From Acephala macrosclerotiorum (Eukaryota > Ascomycota > Leotiomycetes > Helotiales > Mollisiaceae), in contig MU119408.1 in assembly GCA_014904845.1 (NCBI GenBank), forward strand, positions 1 to 64,000: 64,000 nt of DNA, given 5' to 3'. Under the pieces are notes generated by a model. That model saw only the letters and a list, made by a program, of their open reading frames with translations. It was not told where the DNA came from and did no database searches. Shown here piece after piece: positions 11,421 to 23,060 of the stretch. Numbering within the stretch: position 1 is the stretch's first letter; every line of letters starts with the position of its first letter. The position numbers and the translations under genes were made by a program.

Positions 11421-14400
11421 CTATGCGACTTTTGTGCCATTAGCCCATTGGGCTTGCAAGTCCTTCGCCTCGTCGTGTCTTCCTAATTTCTCAAGTAGCG
11501 GATAAAGTCTCCGAATTGTATCCCTCAGCTTTGGGCCTCCGGTATCTTCCCTACCAAACATGACTTGTTCGAAGACTCCAACTGCTTGCTTGAGTTTCTC
11601 GTCTGTATCCTGCGCCTCATAACACATTGCCAGCTCCTCCCGTGCGTCTAAGGTTGACTGATGCTGGAGCCCCAAGACTCTTTCGTAACCTTCTATTGCA
11701 AGAGTGAAGCAGTCCTCGGCTTTCGAGTATTCTGATAGCTTGTTGTATATTTTGCCAAGGAAAACAACCTTTTGCAGGGTCGCGGGATGTTCCGTGCCCA
11801 TGACTTTCCTACTGCTTGCTAGTGAAGCGTGGCACAAGAGTTCTGCTTCGTGGCACTTTCCTGTCTCAAAATACACCTCAGCCAGTCTATCCTGCGCCTG
11901 GAGAGTTCCATGATGATGAGTGCCAAGAATCTGTTTTTGGGAGGCGACAATCCGGTAGTAGAGTTTCTCTGCTTGCGGGAAATTTTCTTGCTCGTAGAAC
12001 TCAGATGCACATACATCTAACAGTTGTAGAATTTGGAAACTGCGTGGTCCGAATAGCGCTTCCAATTTCGAGATGCCCTGGTCAATTATCCTAGCAGACT
12101 TGGTAATGCTCCCAATGCGAGTGTACAGCTGTGAGAGGGCCTTATACACGTCCAATAAAAGCTGACCCCGGGTATTTGTGTTCGCTTCACCTGGAGGGTC
12201 GTTTTCGCATTCTCCAAGGACGTTTTCGTACTCGATTACGGCATTATTCAGATTTCCTTGTATTTGATACAGCGATCCGAGTTCGAAACGAAGCTTTTGT
12301 CTGTTACTTGGCTGTGTTTTTGTATCAATTTGAGGGTCTGATAGTGCCAACTTGTAGATCCTGACTGCTTCGCTGTATCTTTCATGTGATTTGCACACTT
12401 CACCTAGAACCGCCCACCCGACATCTCGACAACCATCCGAACCGACTTGACGAAGGCTGTCAATCCGAGAAAGACTTTGTAAAATATGCGGTAGGAGAAG
12501 CTTTTCCAAGCCCTGTAGGATCTCGGGATCTCTACGCGCCGAGTCAACAACGGTGGCAAGGGTTGATAGAGCCTTCCTGACAAGTTCCACGGCTTTAGGT
12601 TCGTCCGAGCCTGTTGCACGTTTACGGATCCAGGATTGGACTAAGGTGTGCATGCGAAAGCTTTGCAGATTTTCTTCGCGATGACCAAAGCCATTATTGA
12701 ACAGCGTGTCAACCATGTCATCTAAGCGGATACCTTTTTCTGACGTTAGCCTTGAATACGCAGTGAAAAAGCGACGCAGGCAGTAAAGAAAGGTGATATA
12801 TACCTGATTTGTTTGATCCCTCCTTTAAAACCACTGCTGGAATATTCTCCGGTGCCATGAATGAACAAAGGTGTAAGAGTTCTAGAGCATCGCGGTCCTT
12901 GGCTTCTACCTCCCGATAAGACTTCTCAAGTACTTCATCAACTGATTTGGAGAATACCACTCTCATCAGAGATGCATAGTCATCCCATAGCCGAAGCTTT
13001 GCATTCTTGAAACGGTTCAAGTATTCGCTAGCTGTCATTCCGGTAGATTCCATATATGCACCTGCTTGCATTATAGCCAATGGCAGACGGTCGAGGCGCC
13101 TCACAAGTTCTATTGCAGAGTTCTGGTCTTCTATTCTAATATTACTACCACGGAAATCTGAATAGTAGCAACAGAACTTACCAAACGTGCATGATGCTGA
13201 CAGAAGTTTGGCAGCCTCTTCTTCCAGCATAGGTTCTACCGCTATGCCACTGCTACTCTTCGGGAGGTCACGATGGCGGCTTGTCACTATGACAGAGCCA
13301 TGCTTAGTGTTAGGGATGAATTCTGGTAACCATGAAGACTTCTTTTTGTCATCCGCTCCGTCGAAAACAATTAGCCAACGTTCATTGTGCTTCTTTGCCA
13401 AAAATCCCTTGACAATATCGATTGAACACGAAGAGAGGCCTGGAATTTTTGCGTCCGACCCCAACGGTATGGATGTATGGCTAGAGTCAGAACTACTCGA
13501 CGATTCCGAGGATCCCTTCATATTAGGCTTCCAAGCTTGAGCCTCGGTTGCATGCCTTGATCGCATCCTCAAGAGTTTCCGCTCTATCCTAGAAAATGAT
13601 TTTTGTGTTGAGTCACGGCTTTGTGAGTCGATCCAGAGAATAGAGGTGAACTTGTGCTTGTAACGGTGAATGAACTCAAGAGCGAGCTGTGTTTTACCCA
13701 CTCCTCCAAGGCCGTATAATTCGACCACTTTTGGATACAATACTGGGGAAGCCTGGCTATCGTTGTCGAAGATATTGGAGTACATTCCATCCAGATCAGC
13801 ATGCCTTCCCGTGAATTGTTGATTCCGCGCTGGGAAAACCCTCAGAGGGTCAGAAGTATCGTATACATCTTTACTCTCCACAGCGCCTAAGCTACGTAAG
13901 CATTACGATACTTCCTTTTATCCTTGGGAATTTGCTTACTTGTTTCCTGGTCATGCAAGTAAAGCATCCAATTTTGTCTGCACTTCTCAGCACCCTCATT
14001 ATAGAGGCAAAATATCGCATCTTCTACTTTTTTGTAATCTGGATCAATCGCATCGTGAAATCCATAAACCCGTTCAACTCGAAATGATACATGGCTCCGG
14101 AATGTTGATGGACGGTTTGGTTCTCCCGCAGTTGAGATCAAATCCTTTGACGGCTGTTCAGGTACTGCCTTTGACTCTGTATTGGAGTTCACCCCATATT
14201 GGTTGAGGATATCGACTGACTGTGAAGGCTGTCAGTCGAACCTTGGTTTTTCTGGTGAGTACTTACCTGCACAGGAACTTTGGCTTGATGAGCCGACTTG
14301 TGAACATAGTACAAGGAAAAACATTCAGAGATACTTTGAAAAGAGTCAAGCTGCAATTTGAGCCATGCTAAATCTTGCGCAGTAACCATTCTTGGATCGC

Positions 14401-17400
14401 ATCCACTGCCGGCAGCATCACTGGGCTTTAAGAGTTCGGGGATCGCGATGTTACCTGATACTTGAATCTCGGGTGGATCAAGGAGGAGTATCCCAGTCGT
14501 GGAGACTTTGATGGCATTCATGCTTTTCGCGTTGGGGTCCATGGACAGATGAGATTGCAAAAGTGCACTTTTCAAAATAAGGCCACCTGTGTCCAAAGCG
14601 ACGAATATGAGCGGTCGTCGTGTCGATTCATCCCTTTGCGCACAAAGCATAGTGAGCAACTCTGTTGCCTGCATCGAAATGACATCTTCGATCGGATATG
14701 AGCGCCAGGGGGCAGAGTCATAACCGTAGCTTAGAACTCTCGCTTTTGGCAAATTTTGGGTCAAAAGGTGTTTTGGCCAGCACAGGCCATTGATCGTGTT
14801 CACAGGTTGAAAGGACCAGCTTTTTTCTCTGCCGCCATCGAGTCCATGAATAAACACGATACTACAGCGAAAACGATAAGTCAGTGGACAGTACTTAGTA
14901 CGGTGAAAGTAGTGATTATCATAGCTAAAATTTAAAGCGATGGCTTACTCGACTGTTGGGGACTCGGCACTATTCCACACAGCAAGACCATGCCCTGCGT
15001 GATAAATTGCAAAATTTTCTTCGAAGCCTCGTGGCTCAGTTCGATTGTCCGAATTCGTTGACTTGATTGAAAAGCTTCGTCTTATAGTCCGAAGACGTCT
15101 GAACATAGATCCGCTTTCATTCTTCACTTCACTACTAACGAAGCCTGAAAGCATATCCCAAACACTGCCCGTTGACTTCACTACACGTATACTAGAACTC
15201 CTGTTCAGATCAGTATATTACAAACTCAAAACAAACAGCAGCTTGATCAGGAAGAACACCCACTTCGATAACTCGAGCGTTAACAGCCTCAAGCGTTCTT
15301 CACAAGCTTTATTTCCTTCAAAGCTAATGAACTGAAGAGCAAGCGGAGGAGACCGATCTCTAAGCTCGAAGATCTCATTGATCATCTTGATTGTTTCTTC
15401 GGGGCTGGCATTTTCAATCCATGCACCATCTGTTAGGATGTAAATAGTGAGAGGTATATTACGTTGAGTACGTTGTGGTGACATCGCCCTAGAGAAGGTT
15501 AATGCCTTGGTGCTTGCCCCTCCATCAACCCTGGAGACGTGATCATATTTGATCCGCAGCAAAGAATCTAGAATTCGTGTTTGGCCCTGATATCTTGCTC
15601 GATCTAGCATCGCCAATAGCTTCTTCGTGTGCTTTGACTCGCAATGTTCAGTTGAATTGGTGAAGTATAGATGAATGCCTTCTGGATTATCTTCTTTAAT
15701 CATGTAAGAAAGAGCTTCCAGAACGTTTCTCACTTCTTTTGTATGGTGTCTCATAGATACAGCATCATCAATCAAGAAGATCTTCAGAAACATTAGCATG
15801 AGCTAAAAGGCAATGAAACCGTAATTGTACATACGTGCTCTCTCTTCCCTAGACGATACAACAGTGGCCCAGGCATAACCTTCGAGTTTTGATGTCTCTG
15901 CTTGTTCTTGGATTTCCAGACAAGAGCGTCTGCAACTGAGCAGTACGGCACGTTTGAAGGATGAGAAGAGATTATCTCTGTTGGAAGTTGAATACTGTTC
16001 TTACGCGGTTGAATCTTAAAGTCGGTGGTTTGCAGGCTCGTTTCTGTATATGTGTTAGCGGGTTCCAACAAGGTGACAACTTCTTTGATAACTAGGATGT
16101 GTACCTAGAGTTTTGGACACCTCTGCTGAAATTGATATGCTTAATTCTGGGAGAGGTTCATTTTGTTGTCTCGAGCCTAAACCCGAGGAAGTGTCTGAGT
16201 CTGCGTGGGATGAGACTGTGGTGCTAGAGTTGGTGCTGGAGAATGATTCCGTCCCAGACACGTATTTAGGTTCCTCGATATACCCTCGAAAGTCTTGAAT
16301 ATTATTACACTCACGACATGTCTCAATTTCACTTTGACTTCCCGGCAATGTTTGAGATACATCGTTTTCTCTGGTTAAACAAGAGCTTTTCACTGCAACC
16401 AAATTGATTGACGATTCTTGTTGGTCCGGGTCCTCAAACGGAATGGGCGTGGTGACATTTGCAGCCTCAACTTCATCTTTGATTGGAGAAAATATTTGCG
16501 CTGGGCTCCGAAATACTACTGTGCTTTGACTTCGTTCGGACTTATTGTCGGTACTAGCAGCACATTGATCTTCGGCCTTTGACAGAATACGCTGCGCCTT
16601 ATACCATAGTTGATCAGCATTTGGGCGCCCTTCGGGAACTTCTAGCATTTCTTCGATCATAAGGCTGACAACTGAGCGAGAGATATCGTCCTGGCTTCGA
16701 AGCATATCCAAGAGGAGTCTATGATGATCTTGAACCGTATCTAGTATACCAAGGCCGTCGTGGAAATAGGGTCTACTTGCGAATCTTCCGCGCATATCGA
16801 CTTCATCTTTGCGTTTCCGACGATACCTCTGTGTACCTTCGTAGCCACTGACAATCCATGTAGCCGCTTCACTGAAGACACATCCGAGGGACCAAATGTC
16901 TGCACTTTGCTTCGGGTGGAAGTCGTGTAGCTTGGCCCCGGGAACGATCTTTGAGTACTCAGGGGCTCCTGCAAATTGATTTAGACAAGACTGATGGTCG
17001 GCTGCTGAAACTTACCATAGCTGTTCACAGCGGAGGGACAGGTACCACCCGACCGTAGTCCTGCGAATTGGTTCGTACACAGACCTGTGAGCAAGAATCT
17101 TACTTCATACGGGTTTGCTGTATTTTGGCTGGCGACCAGAATTTTGGAGGGTTCCACATCGAGATGCCAGCTGTAAATATCAGGACTGCTTGGAAGAACA
17201 GGGGAACTTTCATACCAACAAGCGGACATTGACCTGGGAAGCGCGGGATCATGTGCTGCTTTGTAGGTAGCTCCTAATCCTCTTATGATCGCAAAAAGCT
17301 CTCTCCAAAATTTGATGGTGTCCTGTTGGGTTGTGGGTGGGTGTACCTGCTGGAAGTACTCGTCCAAAGTACCTCTATCAGCGTATTCGAAGATAACGTT

Positions 17401-18183
17401 GAAAGCGTTGTCCTGAACATAAGTTCCACAGAACCCTATAACGCCTTGATCATGTTTGATATTTTTGAAAGCTGCAACTTCATCGTCATAATCTTCTCGA
17501 GCACGGAAAGTCTTGAGGGCAAAGAGATTGGTGTCGGGGCTATCGTCCTAGCATTTACGATTAGAAACATGGACGGATTTCTCCAAAGACCGGCTTACGA
17601 ATCTTGACTTCCATGGGCGTAGAAAATTGTAGTCCTCGTGGATTCTTATCCTGAAAATGCTGACGTCGAGGCTCTTCTTGATCGGCTCCTTACTCACTAT
17701 AGGAAGAATTCGGTCTACTGAAAATCGCTGATTTAGTGATCGATGAAGAATAGGCACTGCATACTTCCATTGCTTGTTACAAAATTGCTCGTAAGTAGCC
17801 GGAGCTGCGTCTTCAAAGGCAGTTAGAAAATGTGCAGGTGGATCACTGGGATCGAATGGTAGCTGGGCGTCTCGAAGACTCTCGTGCTCTGTGAAATTAT
17901 GGATACAATCCCCTTTTCCTATTTCGAGGAGGATGCAGAAGACTGCTGTATATCTCTTCAGTATGGCTTCAGCATAGGTCGGAGGCTCCTTGGGATAGTA
18001 CACCGCGGCGAGGATGCTGTTCAGTCGTGCGTTACGATTCTCTTCAAGATATGTCTCGACCGCCTTCACAGGTACGAATGCACGGCGCGAGTCGGAGGCA
18101 GGACCTGCGACGGAATAACACCTCGTCTCCTGGAGCCAGGCAATGAAGCCCTGCACAGTTGAATTGTCTTCCGGCCTCGCCAT
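11421..18183 (-). CDS. Giant NLR-like receptor: pseudokinase - vWA - alpha/beta hydrolase - NB-ARC - TPR
   Basis: Ten exons join in phase without a stop: 17599..18183, 17016..17547, 16105..16968, 15835..16043, 15264..15781, 14949..15200, 14267..14861, 13940..14219, 12804..13886, 11421..12733 (2,076 aa). The nine introns are GT-AG, 47-87 bp. Residues 1-195 match the leader of fungal STK/vWA proteins. The kinase spans about 200-450: FALKTF lysine 207, HLDVEPSKI at 323, APE, DIWSLGCV. The DFG site reads LLTGLC, so it is probably a pseudokinase. A Ser-rich linker leads to the vWA at about 731-905 (FLIDDAVSM). The hydrolase fold starts at 987 (DIVFIHG), with VALDTGG where VAHSLGG is usual. NB-ARC has an intact P-loop (GLGGVGKT, 1337-1344), Walker B IVFDGADD and RLPLA. 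TPRs fill 1640-2076. The start at 18183 is preferred; an in-frame ATG at 18366 would add 61 residues. The exon 14949..15200 links the vWA tail and hydrolase start in one frame, so this is a real fusion by sequence. Two genes sharing that exon cannot be excluded without RNA. Confidence 0.8.
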
Positions 18184-18934
18184 CCGATGGAGACAGATGC
18201 AGCAACGAGCGTTTGAGATTCGTGCAGTCACGTGTGGATATAGGGCAGCCAAGAAGGAGATTACGTTGTCCTGAGATGATGGATAGACGGCATTCCTGAT
18301 CGTGATAGTCGTTGCTGTTGTTCTCGTTGACGTGGATGCGACAGGATGCGGATGTTGACGGGCCAAAGCTGCTTTGCAGTCGAGGTGTGCCTCCCTTGGC
18401 TCAGTGACACATGGCTGTGCAACGTGTGCAGTAAGAGTGCCGCACCACAGTGGTAGGTCATTTGCGAGGCCTTACCCGTATCTGCTGCCACCTGCCGTTC
18501 GAGATATCCCTGCGAGCTGAAAGTCCATAAAAGAGATTTTTACGCCACTGGGCAGAGTAGGACCTCATGCCGCCCACTGGAGGCATCACCTCATCAGCAA
18601 CTCGCCACAGCGCAGTGTGGCAACGATCATCACGCTCAGTTGGCCTCCGCACGGGAATGCTCATGGCCATGGGGCACGTTTGAGAACCCTCATCTCGCAC
18701 GTATCCAAACGCTGGAACTAGTGTCCATTATCGTTTTCGCGATGAACACGTTAGGAAAGTCCTACAGACACATTTCACAGTCATTTGCCTAGCGTAAGGT
18801 TTACCTAGGTTGGTTCCACGGAGTACAAAAAATAGGGGGTATCTAATCATTTCATCGCGTTCGTCCGCCGGTCCAAATATCCCATCTAATTTGTTCTTTC
18901 CCTCCTCCAATCTCCCTTCTATCGATCATTCCAA
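18184..18934. other. Promoter/5' region of the receptor gene and 3' flank of the gasdermin-like gene
   Basis: About 750 bp. An in-frame minus-strand extension of the receptor reaches an ATG at 18366 but is Thr/Ser-rich and unlike the family, so it is treated as leader. Nothing else is recognised. Confidence 0.5.
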
Positions 18935-19975
18935 CTATGCAGATGGCCCAAGCAGGGAGGCCGTTGCATCATCTCTCACGCCAGAAGTCAGCACTTCGTC
19001 GTTCTCATGAATCGTTTGCTCACTCGCGCTGCCCTCGTCGCGCTCGTTTACCTTCATCTTTTCCCTATCGTCGTTCTCGTCTTCTCCGGGGTTCGGCACC
19101 GTCTCCGCCGCCTCCGACTCGGCGGCGCCGAGATATATCGGTTCCTTTGGGTCCTCGCTGACGATGATTTCCATCTTCGGATCTGCGTCCTTGTGTGCAA
19201 ACGAAGCCATCAATCGCTTGAAGAGGCCCTGCTTCTTTTGTCGTTGTTTGGGGACTGGCTGGCGGATAGTCCAAGAGTATGCTAGAGCGACGATTATTTT
19301 CCCCGAAAGTTTCTTCTGCCTTGCTACGTTGCTGACATTCTCGTGTTCAATCTGCAAGGAAGCATCAAGAGGTCCCTCGGTGACTGCTCCATGTGTAGCT
19401 GCTGCAGTGATAGGCGCTGTCAGATCGACGCCGGCCCCTTTGGTAGAGTCTCTGATTGTCTTGATCTCCATTTCGTCGCAGATCAAAACCTTAGTAATCA
19501 TTGGAAGTCGGTCGGCTTGGGTCCTTGCGTAAATCTCTTGCACGGCTTCCCTGTATTTCTCGTCTTGCATGAGCTTCTCGAAGTTGGGACCAATCTGCAC
19601 CATGTCATAACTCTTGAGGAGGTATGCGGAGACCGTGGCCGTATTCCCTTCCTTCAATTTGGCTTGAGCTCTCACAAGTTTCGTCAACTGTACACGTCCA
19701 CTGTCGTTCCTGTTTTCTTGGGAGCTTTCCGTGACAGCATCTACAACGATCTCATTGCCCTTTATTTCGGGGACCAGTTGTTCTGGAACGATTTCGAACC
19801 CGGGAGCCATGCTTTGAATTGGATGGAGGACACTCTTGACTACTCGTCCTAGCAGCTGGTCGACGCGATCCGCTTGAATTCCTCCCCCTAGGATGATATA
19901 GTGACCGAGAATTTTCTGGATGTTCTGGTTCTCCATGACTTCGCCAGATTCGTTTGATGTGGGTGGAAGAGGCAT
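18935..19975 (-). CDS. Fungal gasdermin-like candidate with acidic C-terminal tail
   Basis: A single-exon frame of 346 aa from the ATG at 19975; the frame extends upstream to 20314, but that part looks non-coding. Residues about 15-250 form a compact domain of alternating short beta-like and helical segments, including LGGGIQADRVDQLLGRVV, VLHPIQSMAP, VSAYLLKSY, MITKVLICDEMEIKT and KIIVALAYSW. After a basic patch (KQRQKKQGLFKRL) comes a roughly 90-residue acidic, low-complexity tail (KMEIIVSEDPKEPIY..., GEDENDDREK). Fungal gasdermins have this plan, a pore-forming N-terminal domain and a short removable C-terminal tail. Many are encoded beside a protease gene, often of the subtilisin or CHAT class. 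Here the divergent neighbour is a CHAT protease. The family call rests on architecture and neighbourhood more than on residue matches I can verify; it could be another uncharacterised fungal family. Confidence 0.5.
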   Translation of the reverse strand: MPLPPTSNESGEVMENQNIQKILGHYIILGGGIQADRVDQLLGRVVKSVLHPIQSMAPGFEIVPEQLVPEIKGNEIVVDAVTESSQENRNDSGRVQLTKLVRAQAKLKEGNTATVSAYLLKSYDMVQIGPNFEKLMQDEKYREAVQEIYARTQADRLPMITKVLICDEMEIKTIRDSTKGAGVDLTAPITAAATHGAVTEGPLDASLQIEHENVSNVARQKKLSGKIIVALAYSWTIRQPVPKQRQKKQGLFKRLMASFAHKDADPKMEIIVSEDPKEPIYLGAAESEAAETVPNPGEDENDDREKMKVNERDEGSASEQTIHENDEVLTSGVRDDATASLLGPSA

Positions 19976-20941
19976 AGAAAGTCGGAGATAGTATACAAGG
20001 GAAGAAGAATTTGCGTGCGAACCTGTGAATAGACCAGATGCGCTGTTGGAATATTTGAGCCGACGAGAGATCGCGCAGCCTTTCGAGTGTTCCGAGGACC
20101 AAAACACAGCCTCCACGGGGGCTGAAATGCGCAATGGCTGCCTACTAATGCTCACGATGTTGCATTGTTCAATTTTGGCTAAGCCTCCCGAACAAGCTAT
20201 ACCAGGTTTGCTTTTCTTCAGACAGGCTCTTCTATTGATGATCAGTGGGAAGGGTCTCCGGTGTGTTAGAGATGAAATACGCCACACGGCGCGTATCATC
20301 AGCCCACTCCCCAATTCGGGCGCTCGCTGACAGGACGAGCCTCACGTCCAGTTTTCATCCATGAGAAATACCTCCATGATAATCCTCTGTCTCGCCTCCC
20401 CTAAAGGACACCACCATTAACCTGAAAACCCCTCCTTACGATGCTCAACAACAAAACTTCTAACGAGCATCAGCGTAAGTTCATTTACTAGCCGTTCATC
20501 AAAGATTCGAAATCTCCCCAAATGCTCTCCTTTGCAATTATCGAGGTAGTACAAAAGGTTCAGCTTCGTGCATGCATCCTGCATGCGCATGCAGCCTTCC
20601 ATTTTAGTCTTTGTCGTACCTCCACTCCCAGCCTCGTGGCCATGGCTTCTCTTGCACTTCGCCCCATTATTGCTTTTATTTCAAAGTCCATCGTAACGAA
20701 TAACTTCTGCGGCTCCTCGCCACCACCAGCAGTGAGATAGTGTCTCAGTGGTGAACTCGGTCAGATCACCGAGGGAATGTTTTGGTCTTTGGTCAACCAA
20801 GCTCTAGAACCCTCTCCGCAATTTTGGAGTTATTCAATTTGCTTGTACTGTAAGCTCCTAAGTGTCTTCCCAGTAGTATTTGCATCATTAACAATTTTCC
20901 AATAGCGCTAGGTTAGCAGAAATCGTCCTGCCGGCGGAGGA
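19976..20941. promoter_or_regulatory. Divergent promoter region between gasdermin-like and CHAT genes
   Basis: The two genes are transcribed away from each other, with 966 bp between their start codons. A shared control region would let both be expressed together. I see no recognised operator; several short open frames here look spurious. The arrangement is seen in the sequence; co-regulation is inference. Confidence 0.45.
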
Positions 20942-23060
20942 ATGAGACGAAACATGCGCAGCTTTTTCCGCAAGGGGTCCTCGATATCCACAGACACAAC
21001 GCAAGGCCACAAGTCGCACAAGATCACAATTCAACAACTACCACTACGACCAGATAAATTCGACAAGGATGGAAGACCACAATACTGCGTTGACATATAC
21101 CTTGACAATCATGCTGAGGCCGCGATTTCCAAGCACTATTTCTACGACCCTTGTTCCGACAGAGAACTCAGTTCTTGTGCTTTATACCTCAACGAGATGC
21201 TGAAGGAGGGAAAATATGATGCGGCTATTGCACAGGCTACAGGTGTCCTCATAAAAAAGTATGGACAGGATCTTTTCAAGCAATTGACTCTCGGCGAACT
21301 CTCAGAGAAATTGGAGCACCCGAAGCTGGATATTCAGGTTAAGGAAGCTATTCGAGTCGAAGGCTCAAACAATACTATACACAGGCTCCGCTGGGAGCAA
21401 CTGGAAGATTGGGACCTTTGGACAGGAATCAAGCAGCCATCTGTAACCGTCAGACGAATTGTTCCACAGCAGAATTCGAAAGGCGTCAGCAATAATCTGA
21501 GTCTCAATGTTTCTCAAACACCAGCTCCGGAAAAGAAGAAGGGCAGAGTCAACATTTTACTCGTCATTGCTCGGGGCCTTGAGAAAAAGGGAGATGATTA
21601 TTATGAGGTTGACCCCGGCATCACTTTGAGCGCAATCCTGCGCATGAAGCGTACACTCGAGAAAGACGGCTCGCCTGACGGTTATCATATTATGTTAGAG
21701 GTCGTACGGCCGGGGACTTTTGAAGCATTCAAGCGGCATCTCGAGTCGAAGCCAGAGGGGTATTTCGACATCGTTCATTTCGATGTACATGGCGAGGTCA
21801 ATCAATCAAGGTATACCGGCACTTGCTTGAATACTTTGCAAGGCTCCTAGCTAACCAAGGTTCCGTCGTGATAGTTCAGTTCACGAGCCTTTCCTTCAGT
21901 TTATGAGCGAAGACACAAGCTTTAACAAATTAGTAGAAGTCCCAGCAATCAAAATTGCAACGGAACTTCGTAAATTCAAGGTTCCTTACGCAGTCCTCAA
22001 TGCATGCAAATCCGCCAGTCCATCTGCTGGAGATTGCGGAAACCTCAGCCATCTCTTTGCCCGGCAGACCTCTCTGAAAATCCTGGCAATGTCATTTAAT
22101 ATCACCGGCGCAGCTGTAAAGGTTCTCTGCGAACATTTCTACAGGAGTTTCTTCGCGGACCTGCAGTCATTCTCGGAAGCAGCCAGTCGAGCACGGGATG
22201 CATTACGGCGTAATCGTATTCGAATAAACCATTTCCCATGCATCGAGGTATTGGACTGGTTCGTTCCGGTCACCTATGCATATACCGACAATACCCTCCC
22301 AGAACATTGCCTGCCAAAGCGCACCCTCTTCGGGAGGTCTCGGGTTTCGCTCAACTCCTCTCTAGCACCGCCGCCACCGCGGAGTAGCAGTGGCTCGTCT
22401 ATCAAGAGCTTCGTGAGCTCACACAGAGGGAGTTCGTTGCATGATGCGGATAACTTTCTCAGACTACGTATCTCCGACTTAGAATTCGAACGGCAGATTA
22501 TACGTGATAACGTCATTCGTCTCTACGGACCAAGCATCAAAAGCTATGCCAATAGCGATAGTTACATTGGCTACATTACGGATCTTTGGCGTATCACGAA
22601 CTTCGCGGAAGAGCCGTATGTGATAGAAGCTAATGTAATTCTCGACTCCGACCATGATTTCAAAGCGCTTTGGAAAGCAAAGGAGTACATATGGGGGCCT
22701 TGTCGGAGTGCACAGGCGGTTCTTCCCAACAAGCTTGTCAATTGGGAGAACACGAGTTCGGCCAAAGAAAAGACAGTACCAAGGCCAGTTATAATCGTCG
22801 ACCACGCAGACGCTTTATTTCCACCCAATCCAACACAGGACCAAGTATATAGGCGAGGTCAATTGAACAAATTCTTCGAAGAAATACTCATTGAACCCAA
22901 AGCGCAACACAAGGAATTTCGAGCGCCTTTCTTGATCTTTGTCTCCGCAAACGACATTCAAAATTTGTCAATTAGCCACTTCCCCAATCTTGGAGGACGA
23001 AAGTTTCTTTACGAATGGCGTCCGGTTCCTGAACCATACGACAAACAAGCCTTCGGATGA
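20942..23060 (+). CDS. CHAT-domain (caspase-like) protease with degenerate P-loop NTPase domain
   Basis: Two exons, 20942..21810 and 21860..23060, join in phase (689 aa) across a 49-bp intron (GTATAC donor, GCTAAC branch, AAG acceptor). Residues about 195-400 form a CHAT domain: NILLVIARG, then DIVHFDVHG with the expected catalytic His283, then VPYAVLNACKSA with the expected catalytic Cys339. Both dyad residues are present. A Ser/Pro-rich linker (about 455-475) leads to a STAND/AAA-like segment. Its Walker B is clear (PVIIVDHADALF, about 599-610), but the Walker A position reads RLYGPSIKS, lacking the normal GxxxxGK[ST]. The NTPase is therefore probably inactive or atypical, and the protein ends soon after Walker B, shorter than typical STAND receptors. 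CHAT proteases cleave partner proteins; the obvious candidate here is the divergent gasdermin-like product. Confidence 0.75.

Noticed and set aside
18184..18366. N-terminal extension of the giant receptor to an ATG at 18366
   Set aside because: The extra 61 residues are Thr-rich low complexity unlike the family; kept only as an alternative start.
19007..19852. Plus-strand open frames across the gasdermin-like gene
   Set aside because: Antisense shadows of a long minus-strand coding frame.
19976..20314. 113-residue N-terminal extension of the gasdermin-like gene
   Set aside because: Composition is unlike a protein, and the compact domain follows an ATG at 19975.
11421..20314. Possibility that the gasdermin-like gene is the N-terminus of the giant receptor
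   Set aside because: The gasdermin-like frame ends in a stop at 18935 and no splice donor linking it to the kinase leader was found.
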